Shown here: piece after piece, positions 29,551-39,485 of the stretch
How the letters are laid out: each line of letters starts with the position of its first letter
How positions within the stretch are numbered: position 1 is the first letter of the stretch
DNA from: Emiliania huxleyi CCMP1516
Taxonomy: Eukaryota; Haptophyta; Isochrysidales; Noelaerhabdaceae
Assembly (NCBI RefSeq): GCF_000372725.1
Contig: NW_005196379.1
Coordinates: forward strand, 438,247 to 502,246
Length of the DNA: 64,000 bases
Direction of reading: 5' to 3'
Position numbers and translations under genes: made by a program
Notes under the pieces: model-generated
What the model was told of the DNA's origin: nothing
The model's database searches: none
Seen by the model: only the letters and a program-made list of their open reading frames with translations

Positions 29551-29800
29551 CGCGCCAGACTCCTGCACGCACTTGGAGCTCCGCGCGACGCCAACGCGAG
29601 GCGACTGAGCGATGCCAGAGGGCCGTCCTCGCCCTCGAGCGTGAGCGTGGTCACCTGTCCGAGGACGCGCGCGCCAAAGATGGGCGCCTCGAAGCCATCC
29701 GCGACCGGCACGGGCTCCTCGTCCCCGTCCTCGCCGCCGCCGCCGGTGCGGGCGCGCTCTTGCGGGCGGCGGGACGCTCCATTGCACGCGCGGAGGGCTG
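29551..29800 (-). pseudogene. truncated NHL-BTB copy (N-terminal part only)
   Basis: The minus strand encodes RARTGGGGEDGDEEPVPVAD, GFEAPIFGARVLGQVTTL and LEGEDGPLASL, matching the first ~65 residues of the NHL-BTB paralogues at 31726 and 19067. The propeller and BTB parts are absent. Its cut end abuts the same ~58-bp repeat that lies upstream of the intact paralogue (about 32161-32219), so a local duplication followed by deletion is likely. Confidence 0.75.
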
Positions 29801-30019
29801 GATTCGGGACAAGGGCTGGTAGGGTGGCGACCACGGAATGAAAAGAGAAGGAGAGACTGACGAACGTACGTACCGGGAAATCAAAACGGTGTCGCAGGAG
29901 GGCGCTCCCTGTACACGGCGCGCTGCGCTGTCACACTGCTCTAGATTGCTCTCACTGCCACACTGGGAGACTGGTGCCAAGCGGCGAGCGATCGCAGGGC
30001 GCGGGGCGCTGCCCCTCAC

Positions 30020-31726
30020 TCATGCCACCTCCGCCCGGACCTTCTCGAGCTCCGCGTCGCGCGCCGCCACCGTCCCCTTGAGCTCCGCCACCTGGTCGAG
30101 CGCGTCGCCGAGCAGCCCCTTGGCCACGCCAAAGTCGCGCAGCTGCTCCACGCCGCCGCTCGCCCGCACCTCGGCGGCGTGGTCGGCCACGAAGCGGCGG
30201 CACTGCGCGAGGAGCCGCCCGTCGCCCATCGTGTGCGCCGCCTCGAGCAGCGGCACGGCGGTCGCCGGCCCGACGCTCTCCTGCAGCGCCTGCGCGCAGA
30301 GCAGCTCGAGGCGCGGCACCTGGTACATCTGCGCCAGCTCCCGCAGGTCGAGCGCGCGCTGCGCCCTGCCCTCCTCTTCGCCGAGGTCGAACTTGTCGGA
30401 GAGGAGGTAGTCGATGAGGGCGGTGAAGCTGGCGAGGTCGGTGTGGGCCACCGTGACCTCGGTGGCGTCGCGCTCCTTCATGCCGATGCCGAACATGGTC
30501 CGAAAGACCGGGGACCGGGCGCAGAGGTTGGCCTTGGTGACGTGCTCGACGCGCTCCTCGTCGTCGCCGACCAGGAAGGTGACCATGCCCTGCGGGAGGG
30601 AGGCGTCGCCCCGCGTCTTTGCGAGGTCGGCCAGGATGGTCGAAGGCGGAACGACGATCGGGGCAAAGGAGGGAGGCGGAGGAGGCGCCGCCACGCAGAC
30701 CTGACGGAGGCCACCGCTCGAACTGACCAACAGCGTGCTGCCGTCGGCGCTGATGGCGACTTCGGCTGGTCCGTTGAGCTCCGCCGCGTCGCCCACGCCG
30801 TCAGCGCTGCCCCTGGTGCCACTGCCCGCGACCGTCGTCACCTCGCCCGTCGCCACATCCACCCGCCGGATCTTCTTGTTGCCGTTGTCCGCCACAAAGA
30901 GCGCGCCGCCGTCTGGGCTGATGGCGATGCCAGCTGGGCAGTCGAACTGCGCCGCGTCGCCCACGCCGTCAGTGCTGCCACTGGCGCCGCTGCCCGCGAT
31001 CGTCCTCACCTCGCCAGTCGCCACCTCCACCCGCTGGATCTTGTGGTTGGTGACGTCCGCCACAAACAGCGCGCCGCCGTCTGGGCTGATGGCGTTTCCG
31101 TAAGGGTGGTAGAACTCCGCCGCGCCTCCCACGCCATCGGCGCCGCCACCCTCGCCGCTGCCCGCGAGCGTGGTCACCTCGCCAGTCGCCACCTCAACCC
31201 GCCGGATCTTGCGGTTGCCGCAGTCCGCCACAAACACCGCGCTGCTGTCGGGGCTGATCGCGATGCCATTTGGGCAGTCGAACTGCGCCGCGTCGCCCAC
31301 GCCATCGGCGCTGCCCGTGGTGCCGCTGCCCGCGAGCGTCGTCACCTCTCCCGTCGCCACCTCCACCCGCCGGATCTTGTGGTTGTTGCAGTCCGCCACA
31401 AACGCCGCGCTCCCGTCTGGGCTGGCGGCAATGGTGTAGAAGACTCCACTTGCTGGCAAGGCTGCCACGCGGCGCACGCGCCCAGCCGCCGAGACGTGCA
31501 GCAGCGAGTCCTTCGTCGCGACGTACCAGGCGCCCGCGTGGTCGCTCGCGACGCCAACACGACGGAGAGATAGAGGGCCGTCCTCGCCCTCGAGCGCCAG
31601 CGTGGAGACCTGGCCGACGACGCGCGCGCCAAAGATGCGCGCCTCGAAGCCATCCGCGACCGGCACGGGCTCCTCGTCCTCTTCGGCGCCGCCGGTGCGG
31701 GCGCGCTTGCGGGCGGCGGACGCCAT
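30020..31726 (-). CDS. NHL-repeat beta-propeller / BTB-POZ protein, paralogue 2
   Basis: Intronless; start chosen at the ATG at 31726 (MASAARKRARTGGAEEDEEP), which aligns with the start of paralogue 1; 568 aa. Layout equals paralogue 1: basic start, ~5 NHL repeats (IAISPDGGALFVADNGNKKI, RRVDVATGEVTTVAGSG), PPPPPSFAPIVVPPS linker, BTB domain (MVTFLVGDDEERVEHV, SPVFRTMFGIGMKERDATE) and helical C-terminus ending in a short coiled coil (ARDAELEKVRAEVA) that paralogue 1 lacks. The BTB and linker are much better conserved than the propeller blades, as expected if the propeller sees different partners. Confidence 0.87.
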   Translation of the reverse strand: MASAARKRARTGGAEEDEEPVPVADGFEARIFGARVVGQVSTLALEGEDGPLSLRRVGVASDHAGAWYVATKDSLLHVSAAGRVRRVAALPASGVFYTIAASPDGSAAFVADCNNHKIRRVEVATGEVTTLAGSGTTGSADGVGDAAQFDCPNGIAISPDSSAVFVADCGNRKIRRVEVATGEVTTLAGSGEGGGADGVGGAAEFYHPYGNAISPDGGALFVADVTNHKIQRVEVATGEVRTIAGSGASGSTDGVGDAAQFDCPAGIAISPDGGALFVADNGNKKIRRVDVATGEVTTVAGSGTRGSADGVGDAAELNGPAEVAISADGSTLLVSSSGGLRQVCVAAPPPPPSFAPIVVPPSTILADLAKTRGDASLPQGMVTFLVGDDEERVEHVTKANLCARSPVFRTMFGIGMKERDATEVTVAHTDLASFTALIDYLLSDKFDLGEEEGRAQRALDLRELAQMYQVPRLELLCAQALQESVGPATAVPLLEAAHTMGDGRLLAQCRRFVADHAAEVRASGGVEQLRDFGVAKGLLGDALDQVAELKGTVAARDAELEKVRAEVA

Positions 31727-32219
31727 ATATGTATGGACCTGTTTGTGTGTATGGGTATCGGCACTGGATTCGGGACACGGGCTTGTAGGGGCGAGAACCG
31801 CACGTGTGGCTGACGAGGTTTTGTAGCCTGGCGTTTGTGCCCGTTTGTTGCCCCGAGTTGATTTTTGAATCGCCGAGGCCGTCTGGGCGGGCTCTCGCCC
31901 CAGCACGCCTCTCGGGTTGACTCGGTCGGCGAGCTGTATTCCTGTATACCACACCCCGCAAAAAGTTGGAGGAGGGTTCGACGTTCGCCTTGGCTGTCTG
32001 CCGCCCGAGCCGATGCCACGCGGAGTCCATAGGCCTAGCACAGAAACGGAGTGCGGAGGCGACGAGTGGAGCGGGGCCGTCCTCGGAAGGCGCGAGCGCA
32101 GAGGGGGTGCGTGACGAAGCGGCGACGCGAGGCGAGACCGACGACCCGCCCAACGAGCGGCAATTTATTCCTGTGTTAGTGCCAGTGATGGCACAGTGAT
32201 GGCAGTGTCCAGGGACCAG
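31727..32219. other. upstream region of NHL-BTB paralogue 2
   Basis: Gene-free. Ends with a ~58-bp sequence (from about 32161, caatttattcctgtgttagt) also found at about 29490 beside the truncated NHL-BTB copy; the next dispersed repeat starts directly after it. Confidence 0.45.
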
Positions 32220-32583
32220 TAAGAAAGAAAGAAAGAAAACAGACAACCCAAGGGAGGGATGGGAGGACGGCACGCCGCCACCACACAGGGATTTTAAGGA
32301 GAGGTGTGTGGTGCGCTATCCGTCGCCCACCCTAGGGAGTCTGCCTCTTCCTATCTCTCTTCGCAGTCTCTCGCTGATTCTCGCTGCAACCTTCATGCCA
32401 CCACGCGGTCGTCCCACCCTCGTCGTTCTCTCCCTTGTCACTTCCTCCTCTGTCGCGTTGTTCTCTTCTGCCCCGTCCTGCGACGCCGCCGCCTGCCGGT
32501 CCCTTGTTCTCGCGGCTTCTTTCGCCTGTCGGCGCAACTCCGTCCTCCTCGCGGCGTATCCTGGCCCCTCGAGTCTATCGAGC
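32220..32583 (+). repeat. dispersed gene-upstream repeat, copy 2
   Basis: Full-length copy of the repeat at 6298-6702: gaaa microsatellite, agggagggatgggaggacgg, then cctcttcctatct and a last block ending ctcgagtctatcgagc. It lies in the same orientation as the MA3-domain gene and ends 179 nt before its ATG. Confidence 0.8.
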
Positions 32584-32762
32584 TCCCCTCGCGCAAGGAC
32601 CACATTTCTGACTCCCACTCCGATCATTTGCCTACAGGTCATGTTGTTGCTCAGGTCCACTCTCTCTTCGAACACTCGTGCCTCTACGGATGATGCCGGC
32701 GACCAGTGTGCGCACTTGGACTCAGACCGAATTCTTTTTTCGCGCGCAGGAAATCGCTGCAC

Positions 32763-34467
32763 ATGCCAGCCACCAAGCGACTGTCGATCTCAGAGTTCCA
32801 CCGCCTCGTCGCCGTGTCTGAGCCGGCGGGCGGCGAGGAGGCGCTGCCGCGCGGCCCGTCTGGCGACGTGGGCCGGCGGGCGGTGCCGGGCACGCGGCGG
32901 TGGATCTCCAAGGGCGATGGCGATATGCAGCTGGTCGTGAGCGAGCTCGCGGTGCCCGAGGGCTCGGGCGCGCCAGTGGTGGAGACGGTCGAAGGCTTCA
33001 AGCAGGCGTTCGACCTCATCGTGGACGAGTACCTAAACGGGTTCGACGCGAGCGAGGCGTGCCGGTGCGTGCTCGAGCTGCAGGCGCCGCAGTTCCACTT
33101 CCAGGTTGTCAAGCGCGGCGTGCTGCGCGCGATGGACGAGGCGGACCGCGAGCGCGAGCTGATCGCGATCCTCCTCTCCTGCCTGCACGAGCGCGGCACT
33201 CTCACCGCCGAGCAGGTTGCGGCGGGCTTCCGCGCGATCCTCGCGGACCTCGACGACCTGACGATTGACATGCCGACCGCGACGCCGCTCCTCGCGCACT
33301 TCCTCGCCGACGCCGTCCTCGACGGCCTGCTGCCTCGCGCAGAGCTCGCTCGCTGGGCCGCCGACTTTAGCGCGGCGCCGGCGGCCGCCGCCGCGCTCGA
33401 CGGCGCCGCCCTGAGGCTCGGCGGCCACCGGGGCGGGGCGGAGACGTCCCCGGGCGAGGTGGCGGCGGTGCGGCGCGAGGTGGGCTCCGTGGTGGAGGAG
33501 TACCTGTGCTCGCACGACGTGGCGGAGGTGCGGCGCCGGCTGGGCGAGATGAGCTTGCCGGCTGAGCTGCAGCACAACGTGGTCCGGGTGGCGGTGCGGC
33601 ACCTGCCCTCCCTCCCTCCCTCCCTCCNNNNNNNNNNNNNNNNNNNNNNNNNNNNNNNNNNNNNNNNNNNNNNNNNNNNNNNNNNNNNNNNNNNNNNNNN
33701 NNNNNNNNNNNNNNNNNNNNNNNNNNNNNNNNNNNNNNNNNNNNNNNNNNNNNNNNNNNNNNNNNNNNNNNNNNNNNNNNNNNNNNNNNNNNNNNNNNNN
33801 NNNNNNNNNNNNNNNNNNNNNNNNNNNNNNNNNNNNNNNNNNNNNNNNNNNNNNNNNNNNNNNNNNNNNNNNNNNNNNNNNNNNNNNNNNNNNNNNNNNN
33901 NNNNNNNNNNNNNNNNNNNNNNNNNNNNNNNNNNNNNNNNNNNNNNNNNNNNNNNNNNNNNNNNNNNNNNNNNNNNNNNNNNNNNNNNNNNNNNNNNNNN
34001 NNNNNNNNNNNNNNNNNNNNNNNNNNNNNNNNNNNNNNNNNNNNNNNNNNNNNNNNNNNNNNNNNNNNNNNNNNNNNNNNNNNNNNNNNNNNNNCGAGGT
34101 AGAAGTGTCCGGGCTGCTCCTATCCGCCGTCTTCTGCTTCTCTTCTCGGGCCCCGTCGGACTCCGACTCCCTTCTCCGACCCGCTTCTCTCCCCCGTGCC
34201 GCCCCCCCCCCCTCGCGAGAGCAGGGGCTCGCCGTCGGGCTCGTCCAGCGGATGGTGACTGAGGAGGTCCTCTCGCCGGAGCAGCTCTGCCTCGGCCGCC
34301 AGCGAGCCGCCGAGGGACGCGAGAGGGAGGAGGCCGCACCGCCCGCTCCCCCCTCCCCCGACCCGGCTCCGGCCCTCCCTCTCCTCCTAGGCGCCGAGGA
34401 CCTTCGCCTCGACAACCCGCGCGCGCCGGAGCTGATCGCCGACTTCCTCGAGCGCCTCCCCGGGTGA
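32763..34467 (+). CDS. MA3-domain protein (PDCD4-like), interrupted by assembly gap
   Basis: Start at ATG 32763 (MPATKRLSISEF). First MA3 domain, residues ~78-200: EGFKQAFDLIVDEYLNGFDA, then HFQVVKRGVLRAMDEAD and the closing DLTIDMPTATPLLAHFLADA. A second MA3 domain starts at about 255 (VGSVVEEYLCSHDVAEVRRR, LPAELQHNVVRVAVRH) and runs into a ccct microsatellite and the N gap. After the gap a segment from about 34225 resumes it (GLAVGLVQRMVTEEVLSPEQ) and ends LRLDNPRAPELIADFLERLP. MA3 domains bind eIF4A; PDCD4-like proteins repress translation initiation. The 34325-34391 Pro-rich stretch could be an intron. Exon edges near the gap are unknown. Confidence 0.75.
33628..34094. other. assembly gap (467 N)
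   Basis: Run of N after a ccct tetranucleotide repeat. It probably covers the rest of a microsatellite-bearing intron and part of an exon of the MA3-domain gene. Confidence 0.95.
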
Positions 34468-35428
34468 GAGCCCGGCACCGCGAGGCCCACACGCGTCCGC
34501 GTGCGAGGGCACATTGACCGGCCGGCACGCTTGGGGCTTGGCGAACGGCGAGGCCGACGGGGCCGCGCATGTCCATCAGGCATGTGCGATTGGGCTTGCC
34601 ATGGTGCATACGCGCATTCGAGATTCGTCCCTGTCTTGAAAAAAATACTACGGGATATTTGGCCAGGGCCCAGGCCGGGCTACTGCGCCTTCTCGTGGAG
34701 CACTCCTGTACGGCTTACGCGTTACGGCTCACGGCTCACCTTCGCAGTTCGCACGACGCAGCAAAAAAATTAAATATTCTTAGCTTCGCCCTTGCCTCCG
34801 ACGCTAGAGACAGTCACCACGGATACATACGTCCGTGGGAGTGCCCCCCTCCCCCACCTGCCCTGCTTACACAGGATAGCATGCCCCGAGAACGGCGGCA
34901 TTTGGCGGGGGTAACCTGGGAAGGAGGTTTGGTTGTGCTTTCTTTTTTTGCTCTCGAGGGAATGTTCTCTCGACGCCACTGGCCTTCTGAGGTTTCGTAC
35001 TGGTGACGTCCTTCTTGGCACTTCGGGCGTCGGTGTGTGTGGTGAATTCCCTCGGTTTTTAATGTGTTTTTTATTTATTATTTTTGGCTATATCATCGGA
35101 CGTTGAGTGGGCACCATCTCCAGTCCATCATCTACGATGCCAACCCGAGCCGTCTGCCGCTCGAGGATCGAGTGGCCTCCGGATCGAATCGGCACCTTGA
35201 CCCTTATAATTTTTTTCACATCTTGAGCGGGCCCAATTTTGCTCAGATGTACCTCCGAATTCGAACTCACGTCATCACGCTTAGCGCTTGGTGTGTGTCC
35301 GTTTTTCGTCACGGGTGTTCGCACGACGCAGCAGAGCCGCGACCTGTTCGAGCTCAGTCCCTTTCCCTCATGCTGCCGTGCGCCTCATACAACCGAGCCC
35401 CACCGTCGCCGACCCCCACCATGAAGCT
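34468..35428. other. convergent intergenic region with dispersed repeats
   Basis: No gene. 34850-34915 matches 13080-13145. The short sequence gttcgcacgacgcagca occurs at about 34747 and 35325. A+T-rich patches (attaaatattcttagc, ttttttatttattatttttg) are unusual for the window and may carry poly(A) signals of the flanking genes. Confidence 0.5.
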
Positions 35429-36705
35429 TCAGGCCGGCCCGCGCTCCGCGATGCTCGCCTGCAGCCGCGCCACGTCGGCGCTGGCCGGGTTCGCCGCCGC
35501 CGCCCGCTCGGCCGCCGCAGCAGCCTCGCCGACGCGCCCCAGCGCCAGCAGCGCCTGCGCGCGGCGGTAGAGCGGCTTGGCGGCGCCGGGCGAGAGGAGC
35601 AGCGCCTCGTCCGCGTGCGAGAGCGCGTCCGCCGGCCGATCCGCCTTGAGCTCGCAGCCGGCCAAGTTGTTGCGCAGCGCGAGGGTCAGCGCGCGCGACG
35701 CGTCGCCTCCGCCTCCCCCGCCGCCCGCTGCCATGCCGAGCGCGCGCGAGTACGCGGCGCACGCCTCCTTGGTCCGCCCGGCGGAGAAGAGCGAATTGCC
35801 CTCCTCCTTGAGCGACGCGGCGCCGGCGAGCGGGTCGGCGGGAGGCGCAGCGGCGGCGGCGGCAGAGGCGGCGGAGGGGGCAGCGTCGCGCGCTTGGTGG
35901 CGGAAGGAGATGAGCTCGACCTGGGCCTGCACGGGCCCGCCGCCGCCGCGCGAGGGCGCGAGGAGCGGCTCGAGAGCGGCTTGCTCTTGCGAGAGAGAGA
36001 CGCGCGCGAGCTCGCCCCGCCGCATCGAGTGGAGGGCGAGGCGCAGCGCGTCGCCCACGACGCGGCCGTCGTCGATGCCGACGGAGAGGGCGCCGTCCCT
36101 CCCGACCGCGTCGCCGCCGAGCGCCGCCGCCGCCGCCGGCACCAGCGAGGCGTTGGCGAGCGACGGCGAGCCGAGCCTCACCTAGGGAGGTTCAGAGAAG
36201 GTTCAGAGAAGGTTCTGACCTTCCTAGGCGTGAGAGCCGAGCCTCACCGTCAGCGTCGCCCCGCGCGCGGGCGTCTCCCTCCCCTTGCCGGGCGAGAGGA
36301 CGCGCTTGAGGACGGAGCGGCCGCCGTCGGAAGAGAGGTCCTCAACCTCGGCCACGGCGTGGAGGTGCAGCTCGAGCCCCAGCGGCCCCGGGCACCCTCC
36401 GCCCGCCGCGACGAAGAAGGCTGCCCGCTCGCCCGCCCGCATCGACCCAATCGCGAGAGGAGCCGCGTCGAGGCCGAGGACGCTGCCCGCCTGGTGCAGA
36501 GGGAGCTCGAGCCGCTCGTAGCGCTGCTCCTCGTCCACGCAGCCCGCCACGCCCGCCCGCCCGCCCTCTGGCGGCCGCACCACCGCGGTGAGCATCACGT
36601 CGTCTGCGCCGCTCGGCTGCGCCGCGCCGGCGGCCGGCGGCTCGACAACCTCCTTTGCGACGCCCGCCAGCATGATGGGCCAGCGTTTGCGGCCGGTGCC
36701 GACGA

Positions 36706-36737
<32 letters not shown>

Positions 36738-37087
36738 AGCGGGCACACTTCGCAGCCGTCGGAACGGGCCGGCAGCGTGCGCTGGCCCAACGCCGCCTCG
36801 AGCTGCCTCGCCGCGTCCTCGTGCGCCTCGCGGCACGCGGCGTGACTGCGCTCCGAGGCCGTGACGAGGCTGGCGGAGGAGGCCTCGAGCGCTCGCCAGT
36901 GCTCCACCTGCTGCTGTCTGCGCGCCAGCTCCTCGCGCAGCTCCTCGAGCTGCATGCGCACGCTCGCTCCCGCGGCAGCGCAGTCGTCAGCGGCGCCGGG
37001 CCGCTCGAGGTGCGTCGCCGCGAGCGCGGCAGCGGCGGCGAGCAGAGCCGCCACCAGCAGCGCCGCAGACGTGGCCTCCGTGGGCAT
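35429..37087 (-). CDS. membrane-anchored FKBP-like / TPR co-chaperone
   Basis: Two exons: 37087-36248 and 36181-35429, phase-0 intron of 66 nt; 530 aa. Start ATG at 37087: MPTEATSAALLVAALLAAAA is a signal anchor. Coiled coil ~40-100 (QLEELREELARRQQQVEH), a Pro run, then two FKBP-like beta domains (AIGSMRAGERAAFFVA, LELHLHAVAEVEDLSSDGG; and VLKRVLSPGKG-RETPARGATLTVRLGS with ALHSMRRGELARVSLS). C-terminal TPRs ~400-525: LKEEGNSLFSAGRTKEACAA, NNLAGCELKADRPADALSHA, KPLYRRAQALLALGRVGEAA. This is the order in Hsp90-binding immunophilins; prolyl isomerase residues look eroded, so it may be only a scaffold. The intron is introner-like (see separate entry). Confidence 0.75.
36182..36247 (-). mobile_element. 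introner-like intron with direct-repeat and inverted-repeat ends
   Basis: The 66-nt intron starts with GTGAGGCTCGGCTC and the downstream exon starts with the same 14 nt, as a target-site duplication would give. Inside, the inserted part begins CCTAGGAAGGTCAGA and ends with the reverse complement of CCTAGGGAGGTTCAGA, i.e. imperfect inverted termini. It carries a tandem CTTCTCTGAAC repeat and ends CCCTAG as 3' splice site. Structure fits a DNA-transposon-like introner. Confidence 0.7.
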
Positions 37088-37173
37088 CCGTTTCTCCTCG
37101 AAGAGAGCAGTGCTCGCAGCACGCAAGCACCGGCCAAAAAAGGAATTCACCCGCGCCCGGATGTGACGCTGCC

Positions 37174-37203
37174 AACTGCACTCCAAGTGCTCCAAGTGCT
37201 CCA
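37174..37203 (-). promoter_or_regulatory. repeated motif upstream of the FKBP/TPR gene
   Basis: Contains ctgcactccaagtgctccaa (plus strand), i.e. agcacttggagtgcagt on the gene strand, 83 nt before the start codon. The same motif in the same orientation sits 77 nt before the RidA-like gene. A further partial copy lies at 37526-37547. Confidence 0.5.
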
Positions 37204-37230
37204 GTCTGCCTTACCCTGGATGTGAGGTTG

Positions 37231-37517
37231 ATAGGCGGCGGCGGCGGCGCAGAACGAGGCAGAGGAGAGCGACGCGACAGAGGAAGAAGCGACCAGGGAG
37301 AGCACGACGAGAAGGGGGCGACCGCGAGGTGGCACGAAGGTTGCAGCGAGAATCGGAGGGAGAATGCGAAGAGAGATAGATAGGAAGAGGCGGACGCCCA
37401 AGGGTGGGCGACGGCTAGCGCACCACACCCCTCTCCTTAAAATCCCTGTGTGGTGGCGGCGTGCCGTCCTCCCATCCCTCCCTTGGGTTGTCTGTTTTCT
37501 TTCTCTTTCTTTCTTTA
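37231..37517 (-). repeat. dispersed gene-upstream repeat, copy 3
   Basis: Minus-strand copy of the 6298-6702 repeat, lacking its last ~80 bp and ending in a GGC repeat. It is oriented the same way as the FKBP/TPR gene and ends 143 nt before its ATG. The antisense frame (AATEEEATRESTTRRGRPRG-like) is again open. Confidence 0.8.
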
Positions 37518-37649
37518 GGTTGATAGTGCACTCCAAGTGCTCCAAGGGGCTGGACTTGGCTCCTACCACCCTACCCCACGACAACAGGTAGGGGTGCCAC
37601 ATGGGGCACACCACAGGCGTATATTCTAGAGGGGGAAAAGAAACGGGGA

Positions 37650-37892
37650 ATGAGGGGCCCCGCCACGAGAAGTGCGTTCTGGGGATGCAGAGCGTGCAAA
37701 GCGGCTAGGGACGAGGCCACAAAAGAGGCGCGCGAGGCAAGGAGGAGACTCGGAGAACTGAGAGACTGGGACGATTGGAAACAAGAAGACAGTGAGCCAC
37801 CACAGGCGTCGTTGGCGCACATACTGAGCGGCAGCTGCGCTGGAAATAAGGAGGAGGCGCGTCACTTCATGCGGAAGCTTGACAAACACTAG
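37650..37892 (+). CDS. short charged ORF, unrecognised
   Basis: 80-aa ORF with an ATG start and gene-like rather than shadow-like composition: CRACKAARDEATKEAREARR, LRDWDDWKQEDSEPP, NKEEARHFMRKLDKH. Two helices are likely. It could be a fragment of a larger, possibly mobile, protein. No domain recognised, no promoter or intron evidence. Confidence 0.3.
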   Translation: MRGPATRSAFWGCRACKAARDEATKEAREARRRLGELRDWDDWKQEDSEPPQASLAHILSGSCAGNKEEARHFMRKLDKH

Positions 37893-38911
37893 AGAGATTC
37901 TCTTGACAAACACACAGCGAGGGCGACAGCAAGAGTTGAACGGGAGGCGCCGGACTCAAAAGACACCGCCACATTCCTGAGACGCGCGAGGGCAGCCTCC
38001 TTAAAGGCAATAGGGTCTAGATTCGGAGCGCTCGCCGAAGAGGAGTACGACAAAATAGCGCCCGTGGTTGCATGCACGCTGCCCGCACTCACGGACTCCA
38101 TACCCGAAAGAAAGAGAGGGGAGCTGCTGGCAGGCACGCTGCCGCTTCCTGTCGTGCTGCGGGCTCGCCAACGGAGCATGCTGTCCACTGCCATCCCTGT
38201 ATCGTCCTGTACTAGGCCGTGCGAGTACTGGAGCAGCACCGACTGCAGCGGTGCAAAGTTGGAGGGGTTCCGCAACACATAATGCGCCGATTTGAGCAGG
38301 ACAGTGCACCGACCACCAACGAGAAAGTCTTGGAAGACCCGTAGCACTGAGCTCTTGCGGATGTCGACCTGGCCGAAGTAGACACGGACCTCTCGTCGCC
38401 TGCTCGCGTCCCAGATCTGCATTCTCAACCAGCGGAACCTGTTCGCCCATCCAGTGTCGCTCAGGTTCAAGCCTTGCCCTCCGCCGAAAACACGTCCGTT
38501 AGCACCGAGTTCACTTTTGGAGCTGTCTGGAGTCTCACCATCTGGAGCGTCGGTGTAGAGGCCGCTGAAGTTCGACACAGAGTAGCGACTCGCCCGGCCC
38601 GCCACTGAGAGTCCGGCAAGAGAAAGCACAGAGCGCAGCAGAAGTGGCACCGCGCACGATGTCCTCGCAGACAAATTGAGAGGTCCACCGGAAAGCGCAA
38701 AGTTGGCGCCTTCGGTCATCTTCTGCACACGGTGGAGATGGGCCATCGCGTGGCTGGTCGAGATCCGTCTCATCAGGCAGTCCTCAGTACCAATGTTCTC
38801 GAGGCCAAAGAGCACGATTTCGGACGCATTGGGGAAGAGGAGGAGCGGCGTCATCAGGTCAGGCCCCCCAAATGGATACAAGAGGCGTGTCGCACCGAAT
38901 GTGCGCTGGAA
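37889..38911 (-). CDS. conserved hypothetical protein of the YPFSGPDF type (5' incomplete)
   Basis: Open from a probable splice acceptor (TTAG) at 38912 to the stop at 37889. It begins TFGATRLLYPFGGPDLMTPL, LFPNASEIVLFGLENIG, and later VLLKSAHYVLRNPS and HGLVQDDTGMAVDSM. I recognise this as a conserved family of uncharacterised proteins also common in bacteria (patterns like FYPFSGPDF, GLEPIG, ASYLL and VQDDTGIP). The part after ~230 is Ser/Ala-rich and does not follow the family, so the real 3' exons may differ or the gene may be decaying. The upstream exon(s) were not found with confidence. Confidence 0.5.
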   Translation of the reverse strand, partial: FQRTFGATRLLYPFGGPDLMTPLLLFPNASEIVLFGLENIGTEDCLMRRISTSHAMAHLHRVQKMTEGANFALSGGPLNLSARTSCAVPLLLRSVLSLAGLSVAGRASRYSVSNFSGLYTDAPDGETPDSSKSELGANGRVFGGGQGLNLSDTGWANRFRWLRMQIWDASRRREVRVYFGQVDIRKSSVLRVFQDFLVGGRCTVLLKSAHYVLRNPSNFAPLQSVLLQYSHGLVQDDTGMAVDSMLRWRARSTTGSGSVPASSSPLFLSGMESVSAGSVHATTGAILSYSSSASAPNLDPIAFKEAALARLRNVAVSFESGASRSTLAVALAVCLSRESL

Positions 38912-38970
38912 CTAATCCCACCAAGCATGTCTCTTTCTGTTGTCCGCCGTCGACGTCGCTCAAGTCTCCC

Positions 38971-39038
38971 GGTACGTACTTTTAGCTTACTGGGAGAAAA
39001 TCTCTCTCGGTACGTACTTTTAGCTTACTGGGAGAAAA
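38971..39038 (+). repeat. 38-bp direct tandem duplication
   Basis: The 30-bp block starting cggtacgtacttttagctta at 38971 is repeated at 39009, with eight intervening bases (atctctct). It lies upstream of the conserved hypothetical gene. Confidence 0.7.
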
Positions 39039-39485
39039 GAGAGAGGGGGTTGTGCTGCGCATGACCGAGTGGGACGGGCAGCCGCGCAGCTTTTACTTGC
39101 CGCCCGAGCACAAGGCCAGGTCGGGCGGAAGGGGCGCCAAGTGAACTTCTTGTGGCTTGTGGGGCTGTAAGCAACATTTCCAAAACAAATTATTGTAATT
39201 GATGATTCGACTCGACCTGTGGATTCGAGGCGTCGCAAAGGTGCTCTCATACCCTCTCCCTGCTTCGCCTGCACGCGCGCGATCACATTCCTCACTCCAT
39301 CGACTTAGTGTCGCCATAGCCTCCCACACCCGAATCTAGCCGCTGTGGACTCTGGGAAACCAGCCCGGACCCCGGCAACGGGCCGCCGCTCAGCGCTCTC
39401 TCAGCACGCAGGCCGGACAAGAGCAATATATCAACGAGCGCGGCCCCGTAGCCTCAGTTCACCACTGCTATAGTTAACTTTAAGG
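39039..39485. other. intergenic region
   Basis: No gene supported. Only short frames with no recognised content and no repeat matched elsewhere in the window. Confidence 0.4.
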
